Origin: Leucobacter chinensis
GTDB taxonomy: Bacteria > Actinomycetota > Actinomycetes > Actinomycetales > Microbacteriaceae
Length of the DNA stretch: 64,000 nucleotides
Direction of reading: 5' to 3'
Assembly: GCF_019049105.1 (NCBI RefSeq)
Contig: NZ_JAHQZR010000006.1
Coordinates: forward strand, 310,001-374,000
Part shown: piece after piece, positions 17,456-26,595 of the stretch
How the letters are laid out: every line of letters begins with the position of its first letter
Numbering within the stretch: the first letter of the stretch is position 1
Made by a program: the position numbers and the translations under genes
The notes under the pieces: generated by a model
The model's input: only the letters and a program-made list of their open reading frames with translations
Told to the model about the DNA's origin: nothing
Databases searched by the model: none

Positions 17456-18838
17456 GTGACCAACGAAGACAAGGCTGGCTTGCAGCTCGACTCAAAAAAG
17501 GCGGCTGCACGCGTAGGCCTCACCTCTGATGAGATCATCATCAATGGTGGGAGCCCCTTGAAGGGGCGCATCAAGGTTCGTGGAGCTAAGAACCTCGCGA
17601 CCAAGGCGATGGTCGCATCGCTGCTTGGCAACTCAGAGAGCGTTCTCACGAACGTTCCGAACATCTCAGACGTACGAGTCGTTGCGGGGCTGCTCGCTCT
17701 GCACGGGGTTCTCGTGACCCGCGGCGAGTCAGGCGAGTGGCGCCTCGACCCCACCAACGTTGAGGTTGCCCATAAAGCCGACATTGATGCGCACGCCGGT
17801 TCGTCACGCATTCCCATCCTGTTCTGCGGCCCGCTGCTGCACCGCCTGGGTGAGGCCTTCATTCCTGACCTGGGCGGCTGCCGCATCGGCGACCGACCCA
17901 TTGATTTTCACCTCGACGCGCTCCGTGCCTTTGGCGCAGTGATCGAGAAGCAGCCCATGGGCATCAGCCTTGAAGCCCCCAACGGGCTCAAGGGCGCCAA
18001 CATTGAGCTGCCATACCCCTCGGTTGGCGCAACCGAGCAGGTGCTGCTCACGGCGGTGCTCGCTGAAGGCACAACCGAGCTTCGCAACGCGGCCATCGAG
18101 CCAGAGATTGTCGACCTCATCTGCATCCTGCAGAAGATGGGCGCGATCATCAGCATCGAGCCAAATCGGGTGATCTTCATCGAGGGCGTTGAGAAGCTGC
18201 GAGGCTACCGCCACGACGCGATCTTCGACCGAAACGAGGTTGCGAGCTGGGCCGCAGCGGCTCTCGCGACGAAGGGCGACGTATACATCGAGGGCGCGAA
18301 GCAGGAAGAGATGATGACCTTCCTCAACGTCTTCCGCAAGGTTGGCGGCGACTTTGACGTCGAGCACGACGGCATTCGCTTTTACCACCCTGGCGGCGAT
18401 CTCAAGCCCGTCGTCATCGAGACCGACGTGCACCCTGGCTTCATGACCGACTGGCAGCAGCCACTCGTTGTCGCCCTGACCCAGGCGATCGGCACCTCGA
18501 CGATTCACGAGACGGTGTACGAGAACCGCTTCGGTTTCACCGATGCGCTCAACAAGATGGGCGCCGACATCACGGTGTACAAGGAAGGTCTCGGAGACCC
18601 CTCTCGTCGCGTGAATCGTCGTGAGTTCGAGCAGGCCGCCGTGATCACGGGGCCAACCCCGCTCACGGGCGCCGATATCGAGGTTCCTGACCTTCGAGGT
18701 GGCTTTAGCCACCTCATCGCCGCGTTAACTGCGACGGGGCAGACAAAGGTCACCAACCTCGGCATCATTTCGCGAGGCTACGAAAACTTTATTGAGAAGC
18801 TTCGCCTGCTCGGCGCTGACTTTATTTACGAGGGCTAA
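17456..18838 (+). CDS. murA: UDP-N-acetylglucosamine 1-carboxyvinyltransferase
   Basis: A 460-residue EPSP-synthase-fold enzyme that transfers enolpyruvate from PEP to UDP-GlcNAc, the first committed step of peptidoglycan synthesis. The substrate Lys-Asn pair is in RGAKNLATKAMVA. The active-site loop GGCRIGDRPIDFH keeps the catalytic Cys (about residue 142), the residue that reacts with fosfomycin and is replaced by Asp in mycobacteria. ENRFGFTDALNKMGAD and the final RGYENFIEKLRLLGAD are family-typical. The GTG at 17456 has AGGAG at 17446-17450. An upstream in-frame ATG at 17411, inside leuD, has no comparable signal. Confidence 0.93.
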   Translation: MTNEDKAGLQLDSKKAAARVGLTSDEIIINGGSPLKGRIKVRGAKNLATKAMVASLLGNSESVLTNVPNISDVRVVAGLLALHGVLVTRGESGEWRLDPTNVEVAHKADIDAHAGSSRIPILFCGPLLHRLGEAFIPDLGGCRIGDRPIDFHLDALRAFGAVIEKQPMGISLEAPNGLKGANIELPYPSVGATEQVLLTAVLAEGTTELRNAAIEPEIVDLICILQKMGAIISIEPNRVIFIEGVEKLRGYRHDAIFDRNEVASWAAAALATKGDVYIEGAKQEEMMTFLNVFRKVGGDFDVEHDGIRFYHPGGDLKPVVIETDVHPGFMTDWQQPLVVALTQAIGTSTIHETVYENRFGFTDALNKMGADITVYKEGLGDPSRRVNRREFEQAAVITGPTPLTGADIEVPDLRGGFSHLIAALTATGQTKVTNLGIISRGYENFIEKLRLLGADFIYEG

Positions 18839-18886
18839 GGGGAGTCATACCCCGTCAAGGGGTACCCTCGGGCGATAATGGATGTC

Positions 18887-19699
18887 ATGGTAGAAACGGT
18901 CAAAATACGGAGCCGATGGTCAGCTGAAAAAAAGAAACCCAGTTTCTTTTGGCTCCTGGCCTCACTCGTCCTGCCACTGTGGAGCCTCATGGTGCAGTAC
19001 CGTTTTACGCCGAACTCGAAGATTCCCCAGAAGGGTGCCTTCATTCTCTCGCCGAACCACTACAGCGAGATTGACCCGATCGTCATCGGCGCTATGACCT
19101 GGCATATGGGTAGGTTGCCGCGCTTTATGGCGAAGGCGAGCCTGTTCAAGATTCCCGTGGTGAAGTGGTTGCTCAACGCCTCGGGGCAGATTCCAGTCGA
19201 CCGTTCAGGCATTGTCGGCAGCACCGGTGACGGCAACCCCATGGGTGCTGCGGCCGAGCTCATTCAGCGCGATGCCTGCGTGATCATTTACCCCGAGGGA
19301 AGTCTCACCCGAGACCCAGACCTGTGGCCTATGCGTGGCAAGACAGGAGCGGTCAGGCTCGCCCTCGAGGGAGGTATTCCGATCTATCCTGTTGCCCACT
19401 GGGGAACCCAAGAACTCATGCCGCGCTACGGCAAGAAGATTCGCCCCTTTCCTCGCAAACGCATCACGATCGCAATCGGCGATCCGCTCGATCTTTCTGA
19501 ATTCGAGGGGCAGCACATCGACCAGAAAACGGTCACGCGTGCAACCGAGAAGCTCATGAACGAGATCGCGAAGCTACTCGCAGAGCTGCGTGATGAAGAG
19601 GCGCCCGAGACCAGGTGGAACCCGAGCGCACGTGGGCAGAGTGAGACGGGCCGCTTCGGCGGCGAGCCCACTGACCCAACGGAGCGCGCCGGTGAGTAA
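18887..19699 (+). CDS. plsC: 1-acyl-sn-glycerol-3-phosphate acyltransferase (PlsC family)
   Basis: A 270-residue membrane-associated acyltransferase for phosphatidic acid synthesis. It has the NHxxxxD catalytic motif (SPNHYSEIDPIV), GQIPVDRSG, the phosphate-binding YPEGSLTRD (EGTR-like) and PVAHWGTQE. An N-terminal hydrophobic stretch follows basic residues. GATAAT (18874-18879) lies 7 nt before ATG 18887, which suggests a leaderless internal promoter. An ATG at 18878 overlaps that box. The stop overlaps the gpsA start, coupling two steps of phospholipid supply. Confidence 0.88.
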   Translation: MVETVKIRSRWSAEKKKPSFFWLLASLVLPLWSLMVQYRFTPNSKIPQKGAFILSPNHYSEIDPIVIGAMTWHMGRLPRFMAKASLFKIPVVKWLLNASGQIPVDRSGIVGSTGDGNPMGAAAELIQRDACVIIYPEGSLTRDPDLWPMRGKTGAVRLALEGGIPIYPVAHWGTQELMPRYGKKIRPFPRKRITIAIGDPLDLSEFEGQHIDQKTVTRATEKLMNEIAKLLAELRDEEAPETRWNPSARGQSETGRFGGEPTDPTERAGE

Positions 19700-20807
19700 T
19701 AAAGCAGAGAAGAAACCGCAAAAGCCGGCCCAGAGAAACGCCGGTCGCAAGGTCGCCGTGATCGGCGCGGGTAGCTTCGGCACAACCTTCTCAAAGGTAC
19801 TCGCCGATGCGGGCAACGACGTGACCGTTTGGGCAAGGCGCCACGAGATGGCGCAAGAAATTCAGGTCGGTAAACGCAACAGCCAGTACCTGCCGGGCAT
19901 CAACCTGCCAAAGACGCTCAAAGCGACACAAGATTTGCAGGAGGCGCTGCGCGGGGCGCAGCTTGTCTTCTTGGCGGTGCCGAGCTCATCGTTTCGGCAG
20001 ACGCTGCTCGACATCGAGCCGTTCTTGCACCACACCGCAGTGCTCGTGAGCCTTATCAAGGGCATTGAGCGCGAGACCAACCTGCGCATGTCGGAGGTTA
20101 TCGAAGACACGCTGCACCTCGAGCCAGAGCGCATCGCGGTGGTGTCGGGCCCGAACATTGCGCTCGAAATCGCCAAGGAGCAGCCGACCGGGGCAGTGGC
20201 ATCGTGCGTCGATGAGAACGTAGCCCAAGAGGTCGCCATTGCCTGCACCACGAGTTACTTTCGCAGTTACGTCAACACCGATGTGGTGGGAACCGAGCTC
20301 GGTGGCGTACTGAAAAACCTCATCGCCCTCGCGATCGGCATCGTCGATGGTGTGGGGTACGGCGAAAACACCAAGGCCGCGATTATTACCCGTGGCCTCG
20401 CCGAAATGACCGAGTTTGCCGTTGGGCTCGGCGGCAACCCGGCCACGATGTCTGGGCTTGCTGGTGTTGGTGACCTCATCGCAACGTGCCAATCACCGCT
20501 CTCGCGCAATAACACTGCTGGCCGTCTCATCGGTCAAGGCTACTCGCTCGAAGAGACCCGCGAGCAGATGTCGCAAACGGCAGAGGGAATTACCTCGGTT
20601 GCGCCCGTGCTCGAGATCGCGAAGGAACGGGGCATCTCGATGCCGATTGTTGAGCAGGTGCAAATGGTGTTGCGCCAACAGATGAAACCTGAGAATCTCG
20701 GGCCGCATCTCGCGACCGAAGACGGGGTGCCGACCCCAGAGCTTATGCTTGGAACGGGTAAAGAGTCCATTTGGAAGCGTATTGCGAAGAAACTCAAGGG
20801 GGAGTGA
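19692..20807 (+). CDS. gpsA: Glycerol-3-phosphate dehydrogenase [NAD(P)+]
   Basis: 371 residues. It reduces dihydroxyacetone phosphate to sn-glycerol 3-phosphate for lipid synthesis. The N-terminal Rossmann loop is VAVIGAGSFGTTFSKVL. Further motifs are SLIKGIE, SGPNIALEIAKEQPTG, the catalytic Lys in GGVLKNLIALAIGIVDG, and the GLAGVGDLIATC region. GTG 19692 overlaps the plsC stop (GTGAGTAA) and has GGAG at 19681-19684. The ~20-residue lysine-rich N-terminal extension before the Rossmann fold is common in actinobacterial homologues. Confidence 0.93.
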   Translation: MSNKAEKKPQKPAQRNAGRKVAVIGAGSFGTTFSKVLADAGNDVTVWARRHEMAQEIQVGKRNSQYLPGINLPKTLKATQDLQEALRGAQLVFLAVPSSSFRQTLLDIEPFLHHTAVLVSLIKGIERETNLRMSEVIEDTLHLEPERIAVVSGPNIALEIAKEQPTGAVASCVDENVAQEVAIACTTSYFRSYVNTDVVGTELGGVLKNLIALAIGIVDGVGYGENTKAAIITRGLAEMTEFAVGLGGNPATMSGLAGVGDLIATCQSPLSRNNTAGRLIGQGYSLEETREQMSQTAEGITSVAPVLEIAKERGISMPIVEQVQMVLRQQMKPENLGPHLATEDGVPTPELMLGTGKESIWKRIAKKLKGE

Positions 20808-20812
20808 TCGTG

Positions 20813-21904
20813 GTGAAGAAAACACGCGTTGTCATTCTGTTTGGCGGCCGTTCAAGCGAGCACACCGTAAGCTGTGTCACCGCGACGGGTATTCTGCGGG
20901 CCATTGATCGCGAACGTTTTGACGTTATTCCGGTCGGTATTACTGAGCAGGGTAGTTTTACGCTCGTCGACGAAGAAAGCATGACCTTCACGCTCGACGA
21001 GAAGCCGCTGCGCACGCTCGACGACAACGGCACCCGAATCGTCTGGCCTGAGTCGGCGAACACGCGTGAACTGCGTGTTATCGCGCCGCACGGGGGAGTG
21101 CAGTCGCTCGGCGAGATCGACGTTGTCTTTCCGATGCTGCACGGCCCCTGGGGCGAAGACGGTACGGTGCAAGGCTTTCTCGAGCTCACCTCGATTCCTT
21201 ACGTCGGTAACGGCGTGCTCGCCTCGTCGGTGTGCATGGACAAGCACGTATCGAAAACGCTGTTTCAGGCCGCCGGCATTCAGGTCGCACCCTGGCGCAC
21301 CGTCACGCGTATGGACATTGAGCGCAACCCCGAGCTCACGGGGCTCTTCGACGAGCTCACCTACCCACTGTTTGTCAAGCCTTCTCGCGCTGGCTCGTCG
21401 GTTGGCGTGAGCCGCGTGACAAGCCCCGAGGGGCTTCCCGAAGCCCTCGACATCGCGTTTCGAGAAGACCACATGGTGCTTGTCGAATCGGCAGTCGTGG
21501 GCCGCGAGGTTGAAATTGCCGTGCTCGAAGGCAAGCAGGGCGAGCTGCCCCGCGCTTCAAGCGCCCTCGGCGAGATCGTGTTTCAGGGCAAAGATTTTTA
21601 CGACTTCGAAGCGAAGTACCTGGGCTCTGATGGTGTGCGCCTCGTGTTGCCAGCGCCCGTCACCGAAGCTGAGCTCGCGAGCATCAGCGAAGCAGCGATT
21701 CTCGCGTTCACGGTCGCGCAGTGCAACGGGCTCGCGCGCGTTGATTTCTTCCTGACCGAAAACGGCCCCGTGCTCAACGAGATCAATACGATGCCGGGCT
21801 TCACCCCGATCTCGATGTACCCGCAACTGTGGCAGCACTCGGGGCTCGCCTATGCTGACCTCATCACGGAGCTCATCGACCTAGCGCTCGACACCAAGCG
21901 CTAG
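20813..21904 (+). CDS. ddl: D-alanine--D-alanine ligase
   Basis: A 363-residue ATP-grasp ligase joining two D-Ala for peptidoglycan stem peptides. Motifs: LFGGRSSEHTVSCVTA, PMLHGPWGEDGTVQGFLE, CMDKHVSKTLF, FVKPSRAGSSVGVSRV, KDFYDFEAKYL (the Tyr-containing loop typical of D-Ala-D-Ala rather than D-Ala-D-Lac ligases), and LNEINTMPGFTPISMYPQLW. GGGGGAG at 20798-20804 serves GTG 20813 (8-nt spacing). GTG 20810 is an alternative. It is the last gene of the leuC-to-ddl run. Confidence 0.94.
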   Translation: MKKTRVVILFGGRSSEHTVSCVTATGILRAIDRERFDVIPVGITEQGSFTLVDEESMTFTLDEKPLRTLDDNGTRIVWPESANTRELRVIAPHGGVQSLGEIDVVFPMLHGPWGEDGTVQGFLELTSIPYVGNGVLASSVCMDKHVSKTLFQAAGIQVAPWRTVTRMDIERNPELTGLFDELTYPLFVKPSRAGSSVGVSRVTSPEGLPEALDIAFREDHMVLVESAVVGREVEIAVLEGKQGELPRASSALGEIVFQGKDFYDFEAKYLGSDGVRLVLPAPVTEAELASISEAAILAFTVAQCNGLARVDFFLTENGPVLNEINTMPGFTPISMYPQLWQHSGLAYADLITELIDLALDTKR

Positions 21905-21913
21905 GCATCGCGG

Positions 21914-22504
21914 CTACTCGTTTTCGGTCGGTGCTTCTTCGGTGGGAGCCTCTTCGGCAGGAGACTTCTTGGCGGGAGCGTCGTCAGTTGGCTCTGTTGG
22001 GCTCTCGTCAGAGGTACCGGTGAAGTCCAGGCTGTCGCTCACGTTGGTGCACTGACGCACCTGCGGCAGCTGCGATACAGAGGCGCCAAACTCAGCAATG
22101 ACTGAGCCACTTGAGAGATTCGAATCGATGATGATTTCGAGGCCGGGCTCGCGGCCATAGGCCTCGAACCTGAAGAGTGGCGCCTCAGAGTCGTCCATGA
22201 TCCAGTCGATGCCGTTCACGCTGACGCACTGGTCGGTCGTAGGGCCAGAGGGCTCGATGCCGCAGTACAGCAGCACGCCCGCTGGGTCGCCCCACGCTCC
22301 GGTTGACTGGGCGTTCGTGTTGCGGCGTTTGAGTTCGCCAATTTCGTCGGGAAGTCGCACGATCACGTCGGCGCACGCCGGGTCATTCGCATTCTCGGCC
22401 GGGTGCATCGGCACCTCGCGAACGGAGCAGCCGGTGAGAAAACCCACGAAGAGGGTTGCTGCACCCGCAGAGGCCAAGAGGGTGGTGAATGATCTGTGAC
22501 GCAC
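21914..22504 (-). CDS. DUF3515 family lipoprotein
   Basis: A 196-residue exported lipoprotein. A basic N-terminus and hydrophobic segment end in the lipobox LTGC (Cys about residue 26). The body has the DUF3515 pattern (ACADVIVRLPDEIG, AWGDPAGVLLYCGIEPSGPT), with probable disulfide cysteines. The C-terminus is a low-complexity tail rich in Pro, Thr, Glu and Ala, with EEAPTEEAPTE repeats. The gene lies between ddl and thiL, as is common in actinobacteria. It is convergent with ddl (9-bp gap) and divergent from thiL. Function unknown. Confidence 0.8.
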   Translation of the reverse strand: MRHRSFTTLLASAGAATLFVGFLTGCSVREVPMHPAENANDPACADVIVRLPDEIGELKRRNTNAQSTGAWGDPAGVLLYCGIEPSGPTTDQCVSVNGIDWIMDDSEAPLFRFEAYGREPGLEIIIDSNLSSGSVIAEFGASVSQLPQVRQCTNVSDSLDFTGTSDESPTEPTDDAPAKKSPAEEAPTEEAPTENE

Positions 22505-22544
22505 GTCTCAACCTTAATTCATAAAGCTGAACCGTTTCATGAGC

Positions 22545-22557
22545 TAGCGTTGAGGGT
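22545..22557 (+). promoter_or_regulatory. -10 box for leaderless thiL
   Basis: TAGCGT at 22545-22550, then 7 nt, then the thiL ATG at 22558. No ribosome-binding site is present. Confidence 0.5.
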
Positions 22558-23511
22558 ATGACAGACACGGTAGGAGCGCTCGGCGAGGCCGCGGTACTCG
22601 CCCGCATTTTGCCCCATTTTCGAGGCGGATCGTCGGTAACCCTCGGGCCCGGTGACGACTGCGCTGTGGTCGAGTTTTCGGGGGCTTCGGTTGTGACCAC
22701 CGACACGATGATCGAGGGTCACGATTTTCGGCTCGACTGGACTCAGCCCGAAGAACTTGGCTGGAAACTCGCGATGACGAATCTCTCTGACGTCGTCGCG
22801 ATGGGCGCCTCCCCGGTCGCGCTCACAATTGCGTTCGCGTGCCCCGACGACACTGAGGTCTCGCTGCTTGAAGGCATCGCACGGGGAGTGCAGAACGCGC
22901 TCGATCTCGCAGCCCCAGGGTGCGCTGTGGCGGGCGGTGATCTCGCACACGCGAGCGAACTCGTGTGTGCTGTGACAGCCCTGGGCGATCTTCGAGGCGA
23001 AGCCCCGGTAAAGCGCAGTGGTGCACGGGTTGGTGATCAGGTCGCGTACGCCGGTGAGCTCGGCCTCTCGACTCTCGGGCTGGCCGCTCTGTTCGCTCAC
23101 GGGCCCAGGGCTAGGGAGTTCGCGCCGCGCGAGGTGCGAGCGCAGCTTACCCCGGTCACCCCGATTGCCTCAGGGCTCGAAGCGAGCGAGTTTCATGCGA
23201 CCGCGATGATGGATGTTTCTGACGGGCTGAGCCTTGACGCTGCGAGGCTCGGCCGGGCAAGCGACGTCACGATTGATCTTGACGGGGCTGCGCTTACACG
23301 ACACTTTGGTGTGCAAGACGGAGTCGTGGTGAGTCTCCGCGCGCTCCTCCACAGCGGCGAAGACCACGGCTTTCTCGCGACCTTTCCCGAAGGGAAGCCC
23401 TTGCCTCCAGGGTTCTGCGTGATTGGCGTGGTGCGTGAACGCGGTGAGGCGCTGCTCGTTAACGGTGAGTCAGTGAAGCCTGCGGGGTGGGATCCGTTTC
23501 AGAACCGATGA
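22558..23511 (+). CDS. thiL: Thiamine-monophosphate kinase
   Basis: A 317-residue PurM/AIR-synthase-superfamily kinase that converts thiamine monophosphate to the diphosphate cofactor. It shows GDDCAVV (metal and ATP Asp pair), TTDTMIEGHDFRLDW, KLAMTNLSDVVAMGASP, GGDLAHA and MMDVSDGLSLDAARL. GEDHGFLATF near the C-terminus is also conserved. The 3' end overlaps the 3' end of the convergent pucR-type gene by 53 bp. Confidence 0.92.
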   Translation: MTDTVGALGEAAVLARILPHFRGGSSVTLGPGDDCAVVEFSGASVVTTDTMIEGHDFRLDWTQPEELGWKLAMTNLSDVVAMGASPVALTIAFACPDDTEVSLLEGIARGVQNALDLAAPGCAVAGGDLAHASELVCAVTALGDLRGEAPVKRSGARVGDQVAYAGELGLSTLGLAALFAHGPRAREFAPREVRAQLTPVTPIASGLEASEFHATAMMDVSDGLSLDAARLGRASDVTIDLDGAALTRHFGVQDGVVVSLRALLHSGEDHGFLATFPEGKPLPPGFCVIGVVRERGEALLVNGESVKPAGWDPFQNR

Positions 23512-25057
23512 GTGAGAGAGCAACGAGCAGGTCTGCCCGGTCGTAGGGGTCGTGCATGTCGCGCCCGAGGAGTTCGCCGATGAGTTTGATGCGGCTCGCT
23601 ACGGTGTGACGGTGCACTCCGAGCTCGGTCGCTGCGGGGCTATTTTGCCCGTGATGCTCAAGCCACACCTCAAGGGTTGCGGTCAGCATCTCGCCGTGCC
23701 TGGCATCGTGCTCACTGAGTGGCCAGAGTAGCTCTCGGGCGCGCTCGGCGGCGCTTTCGCTCTCGCGTAACAGCGACGTGACGCCCTCGCTCATTGCCGC
23801 CTCGAAACTGTGCACGACCTTTTCAGAGCGGTCGATTTTGGCGTAGCGGTACGCACTTCTCGCTTCGGTAAGGGCAATGTCGATTTCGGCGAGCGGATGG
23901 CGCTTCGAGAGCCCGGCAGAGATGCCGAGCGACTGGCAAAAGCTACTGAGACGCGCCCGGTGCTTCGGCGGGGTCACGAGAATAAGGCCCTCGTCGTGCG
24001 CGCCGAGCAGCACTTCGGTGAGTTGCGATGCGAAGGTTTGTAACTGCTCGAACCGTTCGTTCGAGAGCGAAGAGGTGTCGCCGAAGAAGAAGAGTGTCAT
24101 GTCGTGCTCGGGAAGGTGGTGCTGAAACGCGCTACTCACCTCGTGGGCAGTCTCGGTCTCTCCGCTCAGGAGGAGCGTCAGCACCGCGCTCTTCAGTTGC
24201 GAGCGGCCTGACGAGAGCTGCCGATGCTGTTCGAAGTGCAGTGCGGCGAGCGTTGCCACCTGCTCGAGCGCGCTGTGCTCTGCGTGGTCGAGTGGCTGCG
24301 TGCTCTCGACCGCGATGATGCCCTGCACCCCAGCGATGCCACCCACGGTCTGTAAGTGAACACGCTCACCCTCGTGCTGCCTAGTGACGTTGGCGCGTAT
24401 TCCGCGCTCTCCGATCTCGCTGATGGCGGCGACGATCCACGGCGCGCTCGTGTGCTCGCGACCGGCCGCACCAGAGGCATGAATGAGGATCCCCCTCGCA
24501 TTTGACAGGGTGACCCAGCGGCCGAGGCGGGTTGCCAGCTCGTCGATCGCGGCGGTGAGCCCGAGCCGGCGCAGCGCGGCGCGCGAGATGGCTCGCTGGG
24601 TTTCGAGGCTCCAGCGTTCGCGCTCGAAGCCGATCGCCGCGATCTGGCGGGTCGCGAGCTGCGTGATCGCGATGAAGGGGGTGTCGTAGGGCACGCGGAA
24701 GAGGGGGAGGCCCATCTCGTCGCAGGCGGCGATGAGTGGATGCAGAATGCGGTCGTGCATGATCTCGACGGCAAAGCCGAGGGCGCTCACGCCTGCCTCT
24801 TGGAGCCGCTCGACATAGTCACGGGCCTGTTCGTCGCTCAGCTCGGTTGTGAACTGGCTGCCAGTCGTGAGCAACACGGTGCGCGGAGTGAGGAAGGGGG
24901 TGGGATCGGTGAGCTCGCTCGAGTGCACCCACTGCACCGGGGTTTCGGCCGCTTCTTCGCTCTGGCCGGCGATCATGACGAGACCGAGTTCGTAGCTCGA
25001 CATGATGTCGCCGAGCGTGATCGTGTGCTGGTGTGTTGTGGGGGTGGTCGTGAGCAT
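23459..25057 (-). CDS. PucR family transcriptional regulator (probable regulator of gabTD)
   Basis: A 532-residue regulator. It has an N-terminal PucR-type sensory domain (about residues 10-135, with TLGDIMSSYELGLVMIAG and AGVSALGFAVEI), a central GGDEF-like/CdaR region, and a C-terminal HTH_30 domain with TELGVHRHTVASRIKLIGELLG. ATG 25057 has CCGGAGG 9 nt upstream. It is divergent from gabT, with several CGACAC half-sites between them, so I infer that it controls gabTD and itself. PucR members respond to nitrogen-rich small molecules such as GABA or allantoin. The effector here is inferred from the neighbour only. Confidence 0.83.
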   Translation of the reverse strand: MLTTTPTTHQHTITLGDIMSSYELGLVMIAGQSEEAAETPVQWVHSSELTDPTPFLTPRTVLLTTGSQFTTELSDEQARDYVERLQEAGVSALGFAVEIMHDRILHPLIAACDEMGLPLFRVPYDTPFIAITQLATRQIAAIGFERERWSLETQRAISRAALRRLGLTAAIDELATRLGRWVTLSNARGILIHASGAAGREHTSAPWIVAAISEIGERGIRANVTRQHEGERVHLQTVGGIAGVQGIIAVESTQPLDHAEHSALEQVATLAALHFEQHRQLSSGRSQLKSAVLTLLLSGETETAHEVSSAFQHHLPEHDMTLFFFGDTSSLSNERFEQLQTFASQLTEVLLGAHDEGLILVTPPKHRARLSSFCQSLGISAGLSKRHPLAEIDIALTEARSAYRYAKIDRSEKVVHSFEAAMSEGVTSLLRESESAAERARELLWPLSEHDARHGEMLTATLEVWLEHHGQNSPAATELGVHRHTVASRIKLIGELLGRDMHDPYDRADLLVALSLIGSETDPTPQASLTHR

Positions 25058-25074
25058 GTGGGTGGGCCTCCGGC

Positions 25075-25150
25075 GTGTCGCTCGTGACTGAATTTCGACA
25101 CCGGCGTCGCAATCGACAGGGTGTCGTAATAATTCTATCGTTTTCGACAC
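25075..25150. promoter_or_regulatory. Array of four alternating CGACAC half-sites between pucR-type gene and gabT
   Basis: GTGTCG occurs at 25075-25080 and 25121-25126, and CGACAC at 25096-25101 and 25145-25150. The two forward copies are both TTTCGACAC. The sites alternate in orientation at 21, 25 and 24 bp, about two helical turns. They lie upstream of the gabT -35 and next to the regulator start, as expected for operators of the divergent PucR-type protein. Confidence 0.5.
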
Positions 25151-25159
25151 TGTGGCGCA

Positions 25160-25188
25160 TTGGTGTGTGGCTGCCCTGGTCGTACGCT
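25160..25188 (+). promoter_or_regulatory. gabT promoter
   Basis: TTGGTG (25160-25165) and TACGCT (25183-25188) are separated by 17 bp. They give a short leader with GGAGG at 25218-25222 before ATG 25228. Confidence 0.55.
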
Positions 25189-25227
25189 GGTCGTGATCAA
25201 CAACTCATACTCACTAGGGAGGTCATC

Positions 25228-26568
25228 ATGACTGAAATTCTTGGCGGACCATCACTGCCACAGGAGCGTAAGCTCGTCACCGCTATTCCTGGCCCGAAGT
25301 CGCAAGAACTGCTCGCACGCAAGAACAGCGCAGTCGCAGCCGGCGTCGGCGTTGCCCTCCCGGTATTCACCGTTGCCGCTGGCGACGGTGTCATGGTTGA
25401 CGCTGATGGCAACTCGCTCATCGACCTCGGCTCGGGTATTGCTGTGACCGGCGTTGGCAACTCAGCACCCCGCGTGGTTAAGGCGGTTCAGGACCAGGTT
25501 GCAAAGTTCACCCACACCTGCTTCACCGTGACCCCTTACGAGAGCTACGTGAAGGTAGCTGAGAAGCTCAACGAGCTCATTCCCGGTGACTTCGAGAAGC
25601 GCTCAGCGCTCTTCAACTCAGGCGCAGAGGCTGTGGAGAACGCGATCAAGATCGCTCGCCACTACACGAAGAAGAACGGCATCGTCGTCTTCGACCACGC
25701 TTACCACGGCCGCACGAACCTCACCATGGGCATGACCGCAAAGAACATGCCCTACAAAGACGGCTTTGGCCCCTTCAGCTCAGAGGTATACCGCGTACCC
25801 ACCTCGTACCCCTTCCGCGACGAGCTCTCAGGCGCAGACGCGGCAGAGGTAGCCATCTCGCAGATCGAGAAGCAGGTTGGCGCAGCGAACCTCGCAGCGA
25901 TCATCATCGAGCCCATCCAGGGCGAGGGCGGCTTCATTGAGCCTGCCGCAGGCTTCCTGCCGGCACTCCAGGAGTGGGCAACCGCTAACAACGTCGTCTT
26001 CATCCTCGACGAGGTGCAGACCGGTTTTGCTCGCACGGGCAAGATGTTCGCCGCTGAGTACTCAAACTTCGCAGCCGACATGGTGACCACCGCAAAGGGC
26101 ATCGCTGGCGGCCTGCCACTCTCGGCAGTAACCGGCCGTGCAGAGATCATGGACTCGGCTCACGCGGGCGGCCTCGGTGGTACCTACACCGGTAACCCCA
26201 TTGCGTGCGAGGCAGCACTCGCAACGATCGAGACCTACTTCGAAGACGGTCTGCTCGAACGTGCACAGAAGATCGAAACGATCATCACCGACTTCTTCGC
26301 CGAGCTGCAGAAGACCGACGATCGCGTTGGCGACATTCGCGGCCGCGGTGCCATGATGGCCGTCGAGTTCGTCGAGTCAGGCTCGAAGAAGCCTAACGCA
26401 GCACTCACCTCGCACATCGCGAAGTTCTGCGCCGACAACGGTGTGCTCACGCTCACCTGTGGCACCTACGGCAACGTGGTACGCTTCCTGCCAGCACTCA
26501 CCATCTCAGACGAGCTTCTGCTCGAGGGCCTCGGTGTCATCGCAGAAGCAATGAAGGTAAGCGCGTAA
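25228..26568 (+). CDS. gabT: 4-aminobutyrate--2-oxoglutarate transaminase
   Basis: A 446-residue class III PLP aminotransferase. It transfers the amino group of GABA to 2-oxoglutarate, giving succinate semialdehyde. Motifs: ALFNSGAEAVENAIKIAR, FDHAYHGRTNLTMGMTAK, IIEPIQGEGGFIEPA, FILDEVQTGFARTGKMFA, and the Schiff-base Lys in TTAKGIAGGLPLSAVTGR. The sequence is open further upstream, but GGAGG before ATG 25228 sets the start. Codon choice is very uniform, which suggests high expression when induced. The gabD start follows 27 bp later. Confidence 0.93.
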   Translation: MTEILGGPSLPQERKLVTAIPGPKSQELLARKNSAVAAGVGVALPVFTVAAGDGVMVDADGNSLIDLGSGIAVTGVGNSAPRVVKAVQDQVAKFTHTCFTVTPYESYVKVAEKLNELIPGDFEKRSALFNSGAEAVENAIKIARHYTKKNGIVVFDHAYHGRTNLTMGMTAKNMPYKDGFGPFSSEVYRVPTSYPFRDELSGADAAEVAISQIEKQVGAANLAAIIIEPIQGEGGFIEPAAGFLPALQEWATANNVVFILDEVQTGFARTGKMFAAEYSNFAADMVTTAKGIAGGLPLSAVTGRAEIMDSAHAGGLGGTYTGNPIACEAALATIETYFEDGLLERAQKIETIITDFFAELQKTDDRVGDIRGRGAMMAVEFVESGSKKPNAALTSHIAKFCADNGVLTLTCGTYGNVVRFLPALTISDELLLEGLGVIAEAMKVSA

Positions 26569-26595
26569 CCCGCGCTTCGAAGAAAGCAGATACCA

